This document shows positions 25,225 through 31,779 of a stretch of 38,935 nt of DNA, one piece after another. The position numbers and the translations under genes were made by a program. Numbering within the stretch: the stretch's first letter is position 1; each line of letters begins with the position of its first letter. The notes under the pieces are model-generated. The model saw only the letters and a program-made list of their open reading frames with translations, ran no database searches and was not told where the DNA came from. The DNA is from Microcoleus sp. CSU_2_2 (GTDB taxonomy: Bacteria > Cyanobacteriota > Cyanobacteriia > Cyanobacteriales > Microcoleaceae): contig JAAUPI010000018.1 of assembly GCA_012035135.1 (NCBI GenBank), positions 1-38,935 of the forward strand. Direction: 5' to 3'.

Positions 25225-26340
25225 ATGCAATCTACAACAAATCAGTCCGAGACCAGTCCGGCGATGGATGTTCCCAAACACGGCTTGCCCGTTACAATCA
25301 TTACAGGATTTCTCGGCAGTGGCAAAACAACCCTGCTCAACCACATCCTGAGTAACCAGCAAGGTTTAAAAACAGCAGTTTTGGTGAACGAATTTGGCGA
25401 AATCGGCATCGACAACGAGCTCATCGTCAGTACCGATGAAAACATGGTCGAGTTAAATAACGGCTGTATCTGCTGCACAATTAATGAAGATTTGGTAAAT
25501 GCCGTTTACAAAGTTTTAGAACGTCAAGAAAATCTCGATTATCTAGTAGTTGAAACAACGGGACTTGCCGACCCGCTGCCAGTGGCTCTCACTTTTTTAG
25601 GCACAGAATTGCGAGATCTGACTCGTCTCGATTCAATTGTTACAGTGGTAGATGCAGCTAACTACAGTTTGGATTTATTCAACTCTCAAGCTGCTCACAG
25701 TCAAATAGCTTACGGCGATATTATTATCCTCAACAAAACAGATTTGGTTGAAGAAACAGATTTAGATTTGTTGGAAGTTAAGATTCGCGATGTCAAAGAG
25801 GGTGCTCGGATTCTGCGAACTGTAAAATCGCAAGTTCCACTGCCACTTGTTCTCAGTGTAGGATTGTTTGAATCGGACAAATATTTCCAATCTGAAGAAA
25901 CTCCTAGCAGTCACAACCATCACGACCACGCTCATCACGACCACGCTCATCACGACCACGCTGATCACGACCACGGACATCACGACCACGCTGATCACGA
26001 CCATTCCAACCATTTGGAAAATGACGGATTTACCTCAATTTCCTTTCAAAGCGACCAACCGTTTTCGCTAAGGAAATTTCAATATTTCTTAGATCACCAA
26101 CTGCCAACAAATGTGTTTCGAGCGAAAGGGATTATGTGGTTTGAAGAAAGTCCAAAACGACACATTTTCCATTTGAGTGGCAAGCGATTTTCGATCGACG
26201 ATGATGAGTGGAAAGGTGAACCGAAAAACCAAATCGTCCTCATCGGTCAGGGTTTGGATATCGAGAGTTTGCGATCGCAACTAGAAAACTGTCTCTGTAT
26301 GCCTTCACCTAATCGTGGCAAAGGATTCGGGAAAAACTAA
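25225..26340 (+). CDS. CobW/COG0523-family GTP-dependent metallochaperone
   Basis: G3E P-loop GTPase thought to insert or deliver metals (zinc or cobalt, depending on subgroup). Walker A GFLGSGKTTLLNHIL at ~28-41, the metal-binding motif CICC within NGCICCTINEDL, switch/Walker B region VVETTGLADPLPVAL, and base-recognition ILNKTDLVE. A His-rich linker (about residues 229-262) of HHDHA repeats separates the GTPase from the C-terminal CobW_C domain (GFTSISFQSDQPFSLRKFQY, FRAKGIMWFEESPKRHIFHL). A His-rich linker is common in zinc- or nickel-related members, so zinc handling is the best guess. 371 aa, ATG at 25225. A hairpin (26363-26388) follows the stop. I could not find a convincing Zur box upstream. 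Confidence 0.93.
   Translation: MQSTTNQSETSPAMDVPKHGLPVTIITGFLGSGKTTLLNHILSNQQGLKTAVLVNEFGEIGIDNELIVSTDENMVELNNGCICCTINEDLVNAVYKVLERQENLDYLVVETTGLADPLPVALTFLGTELRDLTRLDSIVTVVDAANYSLDLFNSQAAHSQIAYGDIIILNKTDLVEETDLDLLEVKIRDVKEGARILRTVKSQVPLPLVLSVGLFESDKYFQSEETPSSHNHHDHAHHDHAHHDHADHDHGHHDHADHDHSNHLENDGFTSISFQSDQPFSLRKFQYFLDHQLPTNVFRAKGIMWFEESPKRHIFHLSGKRFSIDDDEWKGEPKNQIVLIGQGLDIESLRSQLENCLCMPSPNRGKGFGKN
25918..26004. repeat. 15-bp coding repeat CATCACGACCACGCT (HHDHA)
   Basis: About six copies of a 15-bp unit in register with the codons of the CobW-family gene, giving the His/Asp-rich linker. High similarity between units suggests easy expansion or contraction. Confidence 0.9.
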
Positions 26341-26362
26341 AGATTGATAATTCAACATAACT

Positions 26363-26476
26363 GGTTAAGAGGCTCTAGCCTCTTAACCGATACCTAGAGG
26401 CTCTGCCTCGGTTGTACTCAGGAAATTGGAGGCAGAGCCTCCGGATCTGGGTTAAGAGGCTCTGCCTGGGAACGAG
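26363..26476. repeat. GGCTCT palindromes (GGTTAAGAGGCT family)
   Basis: GGTTAAGAGGCT and AGCCTCTTAACC (26363-26388) are perfect 12-bp arms 2 bp apart. They are followed by GAGGCTCTGCCTCGG..GGAGGCAGAGCCTCC and another GTTAAGAGGCTCTGCC. The position just after the CobW stop suggests a transcript-end structure, though no T-run follows. Confidence 0.8.
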
Positions 26477-26560
26477 TAGTTAGTGTTAGCAATTACCGAC
26501 CAATTAACGATTGTAAATGCGAGTAATACTAATTCTCAAAACTCATGCAACAGTAGAGGT

Positions 26561-26619
26561 AGGGTGCGTCGCCACCCTTAAATCCTAAAAAAGAGCGACA
26601 ATCTGAAAGCGACGCACCG
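26561..26619. repeat. GGTGCGTCGC palindrome
   Basis: AGGGTGCGTCGC (26561) pairs with GCGACGCACC (26609-26618). The sequence before it (AATTCTCAAAACTCATG) faintly matches the GTTCTCAAA end of the element at 14385. Confidence 0.7.
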
Positions 26620-26680
26620 GTGCGGAATAATTCAGTAAACAAACCAAACACTCATCATTGTTGCAAGAATTTGGAGAAGT

Positions 26681-26849
26681 GGTATAATTATCCAGCGGGT
26701 CAAATCGTCTCAAGTCGAAGTGGGCGATCGAATAATTGGCAAAATTGGCCGCGGACACAGGCCGCTGGGACAAGTCCGTACAAGAAATCGGCGGCGAGTT
26801 GCTGGTGGTCAGTCAGTTTACGCTCTCAATACTTAATTTTCTAAATTAA
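26681..26849 (+). pseudogene. dtd: D-aminoacyl-tRNA deacylase (dtd) remnant
   Basis: Two pieces of a Dtd protein can be read. Frame 1 (from 26684) gives IIIQRVKSSQVEVGDRIIG and KIGRG, the N-terminus of Dtd without its start methionine. Then the frame changes and 26760 onward gives GRWDKSVQEIGGELLVVSQF, the central Dtd motif, followed by TLSILNFLN and a stop instead of the expected TLYGDxRKGxRPSF. The middle ~50 codons and the whole C-terminal part are missing. Intact Dtd (~150 aa) hydrolyses D-aminoacyl-tRNA; this remnant cannot. It implies that a functional copy lies elsewhere or was lost. The identification rests on recognising both blocks in the right order. Confidence 0.8.
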
Positions 26850-27286
26850 CCGGGTTTCCCAACTGCTGTGGCGTAGCTTCAGAATACATTGCGATTCACT
26901 ACATTCGGCCTACTCGCGATTCCTGAATCTCTAACAGCCAAAATCGCCTCAAATAGCCAGTTCGTAAATTGTCCACTCATCGGCCTGAGAGCACCCTCAC
27001 TCACAGTCGCGATCGGACCTGTTTCCGAACAGCTCAGAATGCTTGTACAGTCAGGGTTAAAGGTCAATAAAAGTCATACTCAACAACCAAAGCTTAGAAT
27101 CTGATTCAGCAGCCAAAAACAGTTGCTTGAGAGAGTGGAACATTGGCATCACGGGACCATTTGTACTTCCCTTACATTCAATGTATTGAGAGTTGAATCA
27201 GCACAGCAAGCAAAACTGCAAGCAACTGAGTCTCTCTCTGAGAAATGTCCTCGCCCTGTCACTGCCTCTACCACCCGATAAACGCC
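26850..27286. other. Spacer upstream of the HetZ-family gene
   Basis: About 430 bp. A 62-codon minus-strand frame (26879-27067, ILSCSETGPIATVSEG and so on) and an overlapping plus-strand frame look faintly protein-like but match nothing I know. The remainder should hold the hetZ-family promoter and leader; no clear box was found. Confidence 0.4.
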
Positions 27287-28528
27287 ATGACTGTCAAAAC
27301 CGCCACCAACTCCCTCAACAGCCACACCACTTCCGCCATCGACTCCCTTCAAGTCGCAGTCAGCGAACAAATCGCTGAAATGAATGCACTTTCCAGCATC
27401 GATATCCTGGCTTTGGCTGAATTCGCCCTGAAAGAATTGCAAGCGGAAATGAAAACTCCCAGCCGCAGCGCTCAATCAGTCGCCATGCGGATTGCTAAAG
27501 AAGTCGAACGGATTTGCCAAAAAAGCGATCGTATTCAAGTTTCCGGCGAAGTTTCAGCTTGGCAAATCACTTTAGCAGAGCACCGCCTGCAAAAAACTTT
27601 GGAATTCTATCGCCTCGGTTCCAAACAAGGCCGCGTCGAACTTCACTCTCGCCTCGCATCGATGATTTACCGCCACGTTGCTTCTTTTCGATCGAACTTG
27701 AACTTCCAAGCTCGCTACAACATGATTGAAGACTTTTTGCAAGGCTTTTACATCGAATCTCTGCGCGCTTTCCGTCGCGAACACCAACTTGATGTTACCT
27801 ACCAGCCCCGCACCCAGCTCGAATTGTCTGAGTACATGGCTTTCACCGAACACTACGCCAAACGCCAAATCGGCTTACCAGGCCGCAACCGCCAACGTCT
27901 AATCGTTCTGCGTGCTCAAGGATTTGCTAAGGGCCAACCTCCCGAAACCGCGATCGACATTGAAATGGCCGTAGAATCCGGCAAAGGAGAAGAAGCTGAA
28001 ATGTACAGCCGCTCTCCGATTCTGCAACAAGTGCGCGAACAAATGGTGTCTGATACTGTCGATCCGGCTGATGCAGTGTTGCGCGATCGAGTAGTCTTGG
28101 AATTGATTGCTTATCTGGAATCCCAAAATCAGCCAGAATGCGTGGACTACCTAACTTTAAAATTACAAGATCTTTCTGCTTCTGAAATCGATCGCGTGCT
28201 TGGTTTGTCTGCACGGCAACGCGACTACTTGCAACAACGTTTCAAGTACCACGTCGAAAAATTTGCCCGCACTCAAAACTGGAAACTCGTGCACGAATGG
28301 CTCGGTGCTGATGTCGATCAAAAACTGGGAATGAATTCGGACAAGTGGGAAACATTTTGCGCTCAACTTTCCCCCGAACAACAACAACTGTTAGCAATGA
28401 AGGGGAATCAAGAAAGCGACAAGGCGATCGCCACTGCCATCAAATGCACTCCTAAACAAGTTCAGAAACGCTGGGCACAACTGTTGGATCTGGCCAGCCA
28501 GACTCGCAACGGTTGCACCCAAGCCTAA
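27287..28528 (+). CDS. hetZ: HetZ-family protein
   Basis: HetZ was defined in Anabaena as a DNA-binding regulator needed early in heterocyst differentiation, but homologs occur in filamentous cyanobacteria that form no heterocysts, where the role is less clear. Family blocks: SVAMRIAKEVERICQKSDRI, HRLQKTLEFYRLGSKQGRVE, YNMIEDFLQGFYIESLRAFR, RTQLELSEYMAFTEHYAKR, LGLSARQRDYLQQRFKYHVE and the C-terminal KCTPKQVQKRWAQLLDLA, which looks like a sigma-region-4/HTH-type helix pair. No membrane segment. I prefer ATG 27287 (413 aa, MTVKTATNS) to ATG 27245, whose extra 14 residues look unlike a protein start. A terminator stands 180 bp downstream. Whether it is the true HetZ ortholog or a HetZ-related paralog needs a tree. 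Confidence 0.85.
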   Translation: MTVKTATNSLNSHTTSAIDSLQVAVSEQIAEMNALSSIDILALAEFALKELQAEMKTPSRSAQSVAMRIAKEVERICQKSDRIQVSGEVSAWQITLAEHRLQKTLEFYRLGSKQGRVELHSRLASMIYRHVASFRSNLNFQARYNMIEDFLQGFYIESLRAFRREHQLDVTYQPRTQLELSEYMAFTEHYAKRQIGLPGRNRQRLIVLRAQGFAKGQPPETAIDIEMAVESGKGEEAEMYSRSPILQQVREQMVSDTVDPADAVLRDRVVLELIAYLESQNQPECVDYLTLKLQDLSASEIDRVLGLSARQRDYLQQRFKYHVEKFARTQNWKLVHEWLGADVDQKLGMNSDKWETFCAQLSPEQQQLLAMKGNQESDKAIATAIKCTPKQVQKRWAQLLDLASQTRNGCTQA

Positions 28529-28708
28529 CGGGTACTCAAATATGAACGTAACCGTTTGCTTGAGACTGAAAAATGCGACCGGGTGTGGCGTCTGCACAAG
28601 AATGTCCGCCCCGGCGTCCGGTTTCAAATCTCCAACTGGGGATGCTAGATTATGAAAGCTTTTGAGCTAATTAAATATATTAAAACAGCACTAATTTTTT
28701 TAATATTT
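28529..28708. other. hetZ 3' region with open continuation of the frame
   Basis: After the TAA, the same frame stays open for 39 codons (RVLKYERNRLLETEKCDRV, then WRLHKNVRPG...) to a TAG at about 28648. An overlapping frame from ATG 28542 could encode 37 aa with four cysteines (MNVTVCLRLKNATGCGVCTR). Neither is supported by a ribosome site. Confidence 0.35.
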
Positions 28709-28713
28709 ATGAT

Positions 28714-28740
28714 TCCCAGGGATAACCTGGGATTTTTTTT
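28714..28740 (+). terminator. Intrinsic terminator downstream of hetZ-family gene
   Basis: Perfect 7-bp stem TCCCAGG / CCTGGGA with loop GATAA, followed by eight T residues. The best rho-independent terminator in the window. Orientation fits the end of the hetZ transcript. Confidence 0.85.
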
Positions 28741-28773
28741 AGAGACAAACCCGATATTTTTAGTTTGGTATTA

Positions 28774-28913
28774 TACCAAATCCGGGTTTCCCATCCCCGT
28801 TATAATTGGTATGGTGCGTCGCTCGTTTAATCTTGGTCAAGAGCGAGAATTACTCGTGGCGACGCACCCTACTTTCATACTTACTATCAAGGGGGTAAGT
28901 AACCAGGATTTGA
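28774..28913. mobile_element. MITE, ACCAAATCCGGGT-ended, with variant central hairpin
   Basis: Left end TACCAAATCCGGGTTTCCCA through TATAATTGGTATGGTGCG is the same as in copies at 35280-35427 and 38813-38935. The central hairpin (GGTGCGTCGC at 28813, GCGACGCACC ending 28868) has a different loop, and the right end (GGGGTAAGT..CCAGGATTTG) is partly decayed. Confidence 0.75.
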
Positions 28914-29130
28914 TATTATAAGGGATCGATCGAGCCTGATATAATTAGGACGGTTTCAATTTTTGAAACCATTGATTTTATTATATTTACTTTCTGACTG
29001 CAACATCTGACTTCAGAAGGAGCATTTCATCATTAATCCGTCTATCCGTGTCCAAATCCGTGTTGTGCTTTCTTCCTTCTGGTATAATCAAATATCAACG
29101 ATCGCACCCGCAACAGGTACTAGAAAATTT
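28914..29130. other. Leader of the first receptor kinase gene
   Basis: Contains HIP1-like GATCGATCG and a short direct pair TCCGTCTATCCG/TCCAAATCCG near 29038-29062. A purine-rich AGAAGGAG at 29014 is too far from the chosen ATG to act as its ribosome site. Confidence 0.4.
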
Positions 29131-31566
29131 ATGTGTCTCAATCCCGGAGATATACTGGCTGGACGCTACAGAATTATTGCTCAATTAGGACAGGGAGGAT
29201 TTGCTAGAACCTATACAGCTTACGATCTAGAAAACCCCGATCGTCCCGCGTGTGTGATTAAGGAAATTGCTTTTCCTGAAAGTAATAATTCCTTGGTATT
29301 GGAAAAAGCCAGGAACAGATTTCAAAGAGAAGCTAAGGCTTTGCGCATTCTTGGCCAGGACTCGCGCATTCCCGAATTGTTCGATCGCTTTGAGGAAAAT
29401 GATAATTTTTACTTAGTTCAAGAATTCATTGAAGGAACTCCCCTAAGTCAACAACTCCGTCAGGGTCAGCAATGGGCAGAATCAGATGTAATCATCTTGT
29501 TACGAGAAATTCTAGAAATTTTAATTTTTATTCACAAAGCAGATGTTATTCACCGCGATATTACACCTTCTAATTTAATTCGGCGTACCGATCGTAAAAT
29601 TATTCTGATTGATTTTGGAGCCGTCAAAGAAATCAGCACTTTGACCTCTAACAGTACAGGTGAAATATTGACATCGGAGGCGATCGGCACCACCGGTTAT
29701 ATGCCTGCCGAACAATATAAGCCGAGATTAACTCCGCAACCATACAATGATATTTATACAGTAGGAATCCTCGCTATTCAAGCTCTCACCGGCCGACATC
29801 CCAGAAATTTGCCACATGACTCCGATACGGGCGAAATTATCTGGGATTATTCAACATCCGATCGAGGAGTGTTACAAGTTAGCGATGGTCTGAAAAATAT
29901 TTTAAATAAAATGGTGCGTTTCCACTTTCAGCAGCGCTACCAATCTGCGACTGAGGTGTTGCAAGCCTTGGATTCCACCCAGTCGCCACCACCACCACCA
30001 CCACCACCACCACCACCACCACCGCACTTTCTCTGGTTGTTGTGCCAATTTGTGCGATCGAACTTGCGCTGGTTGCTATTCGGAGTTGTGGGACTAGCCG
30101 CTGCATGGGCGATCGCATATTTTATCCCTCCATTGCTTCAACCATCAATTCCATTAGAGCGTGTAGATAGTGTCAGTGCTGGAGAAGAACTCATCATTAA
30201 AACCGCGTCCTTGTGGTCAAAACAAAGGGGAATCAATGAGTTTGCCGAATTAAATTATCCCGAAGCTTTAAAATTGCTCAAACAGTCCTGGCGACAAGAC
30301 CGCAGAGACCCCGAAACTTTAATTTATATGAACAATGCCCTGCTCAAAAAAATCAATGCAGAGCATTATACCATCGCAATTGTTGTTCCCACCCGCAGAA
30401 ATCAGGACGGGACGGGAACTATAGTCAATGCAAGTTTAGCCGAAGAACTGCTGCGCGGCATTGGTCAAGCTCAAACCGAAGTTAATTTAAGTCTCCTCAA
30501 TCCAAAGGATCACAATCAAGACTTTCCAGGTCAAGAATTTCTCGATCCGAAATCGATTAACGGCAAAGGTGTAAAAGTGATCGTTGCGGATGATGCAAAT
30601 ATCACGTCAGAGGCAATTAAAAGGGCAAATTCCTTGGTCGCTCAACCGGATATTTTAGCAGTAATCGGACATTATACCAGCGATATGACTGTTGAAACAG
30701 TAGATATTTATAACACCAATAAATTAGTTGCTATTTCTCCGGGAAGTACCACAGAAGAACTGACCCGCAAACCTCGAAAATTTTTCTTTCGGACAGCGCC
30801 GACCACCAGCAGAGAAGCTGAAGGTTTAGTCAATCAACTGATTAAAGTCGGCGAAAAAAAAGCAGCCGTTTTTTACAATCCCAACAGTCCGTTTACCGCT
30901 TCTTTGTGGGAGGAATTCAAAAAGGAATTTGAAGCCAAAGGAGGCTCGACTTTGAGAATCAGTAAATACGACTTATCTAAAAATGATTTTAACGCCCAAG
31001 CAGCAATGAAAGAAGTTGAAAAATTTGGAAAAACAGCTATAGTTGTCATTCCCGACGGTCAAGTAACTAAGTCCCTAGAAAATGCGATCGAAATGATTAA
31101 AATTAACGACGATCGCAATTGGATGGTCGGACCATGGACGCTATACGATCCGAAAACTTTAGAAGCAGTAAAACAGCTAAAGTCTTTTGAAAAATTGGCC
31201 ATATCTGTGTTTTGGCATCCGTTAATCAGTTTTGACAAAAAATTTCCAGTCAACGCTGAAAAATTGTGGGGAGGCCCGGTCAATACTCGATCGGCCTTAA
31301 CCTACGATGCCGCCAAGACGTTGATTAAAGCCATAGAAATGCAGCCAGAACCCAGCCGCGAAGGAATGCAAAAAACCTTAGCTTCTCCTAACTTTAAAGC
31401 TGATGGAGCCACAGGTATAATTGAGTTTGACTCAAAAACTGGAAATCGGAAAAACCTTCCTCAAGCATTGGTGCACATTGTGCCGTGTTCTAGAGAACAG
31501 TTTGGCGTGACTTTTGTGCCGATCGAATTTCCCACAGCAGCCGCCGCCGGTTTAAAATGTCAGTGA
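29131..31566 (+). CDS. Receptor-like Ser/Thr kinase fused to periplasmic-binding (type I PBP) domain, copy 1
   Basis: N-terminal Hanks-type kinase: glycine loop LGQGGFARTY, VIKE lysine K44, catalytic loop HRDITPSNL (D143; the usual loop Lys is Thr145), DFGAVKE (D161) and GTTGYMPAEQ. A run of about 13 prolines (~286-298) leads to one transmembrane helix (~312-333, LLFGVVGLAAAWAIAYFI). The outer part, ~340-811, resembles the leucine/amide-binding Peripla_BP_6 fold (YTIAIVVP, GKGVKVIVADDAN, AVIGHYTSDMTVETVDIYN, LVAISPGSTTEEL, FFRTAPTTSREAEGL). Predicted topology: kinase inside, ligand domain outside, so a small molecule may control phosphorylation. I prefer ATG 29131 (MCLNPGDIL, 811 aa), which aligns with copy 2, to the start at 29065. 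Fusions of this kind are annotated in cyanobacteria, but I know of no defined ligand or target. Confidence 0.9.
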   Translation: MCLNPGDILAGRYRIIAQLGQGGFARTYTAYDLENPDRPACVIKEIAFPESNNSLVLEKARNRFQREAKALRILGQDSRIPELFDRFEENDNFYLVQEFIEGTPLSQQLRQGQQWAESDVIILLREILEILIFIHKADVIHRDITPSNLIRRTDRKIILIDFGAVKEISTLTSNSTGEILTSEAIGTTGYMPAEQYKPRLTPQPYNDIYTVGILAIQALTGRHPRNLPHDSDTGEIIWDYSTSDRGVLQVSDGLKNILNKMVRFHFQQRYQSATEVLQALDSTQSPPPPPPPPPPPPPHFLWLLCQFVRSNLRWLLFGVVGLAAAWAIAYFIPPLLQPSIPLERVDSVSAGEELIIKTASLWSKQRGINEFAELNYPEALKLLKQSWRQDRRDPETLIYMNNALLKKINAEHYTIAIVVPTRRNQDGTGTIVNASLAEELLRGIGQAQTEVNLSLLNPKDHNQDFPGQEFLDPKSINGKGVKVIVADDANITSEAIKRANSLVAQPDILAVIGHYTSDMTVETVDIYNTNKLVAISPGSTTEELTRKPRKFFFRTAPTTSREAEGLVNQLIKVGEKKAAVFYNPNSPFTASLWEEFKKEFEAKGGSTLRISKYDLSKNDFNAQAAMKEVEKFGKTAIVVIPDGQVTKSLENAIEMIKINDDRNWMVGPWTLYDPKTLEAVKQLKSFEKLAISVFWHPLISFDKKFPVNAEKLWGGPVNTRSALTYDAAKTLIKAIEMQPEPSREGMQKTLASPNFKADGATGIIEFDSKTGNRKNLPQALVHIVPCSREQFGVTFVPIEFPTAAAAGLKCQ
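29986..30024. repeat. (CCA)n microsatellite encoding poly-proline
   Basis: Thirteen proline codons, nearly all CCA, in the juxtamembrane linker of receptor kinase copy 1. Likely variable in length between strains. Confidence 0.9.
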
Positions 31567-31591
31567 ATTAATTTTAGTCCTGACCTGGACG

Positions 31592-31680
31592 CAAGTGGTC
31601 AGAAACCGGGTTTTTTTGCTAGCATAATTGATCGCAGCGCACAGATTTGGTAAAAACCCGGTTTCTTTGGTCGGAGTGTG
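31592..31680. mobile_element. MITE-like element, AGAAACCGGGTTTTT inverted ends, copy 1
   Basis: CAGAAACCGGGTTTTTTT and AAAAACCCGGTTTCTTTGG are inverted arms 34 bp apart, with an outer flank GGTCGGAGTG. The reverse orientation of the same element lies at 37660-37745. Located between the two receptor kinase genes. Confidence 0.75.
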
Positions 31681-31779
31681 TCCAAGACTAAAGCAGCTAA
31701 ATGAAGTAGTGAACCCAGATTTTGTATTATAATCAGCATCTAAAGATCCTATCCCCAACAGATACTATAAAATTTATTT

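Noticed and set aside
25918..26004. Possible CRISPR-like array
   Set aside because: Units are directly adjacent with no unique spacers and are in codon register; it is a coding repeat.
25868..26071. Thr/Ile-rich plus-strand frame and Val-rich minus-strand frame in the CobW gene
   Set aside because: Alternative-frame readings of the 15-bp His repeat.
26879..27067. Minus-strand 62-codon frame upstream of hetZ
   Set aside because: Faintly protein-like but without ribosome site or recognisable motif; not enough to call a gene.
28652..28921. 89-codon plus-strand open frame after hetZ
   Set aside because: It spans the intrinsic terminator and a MITE; the translation is that of non-coding repeats.
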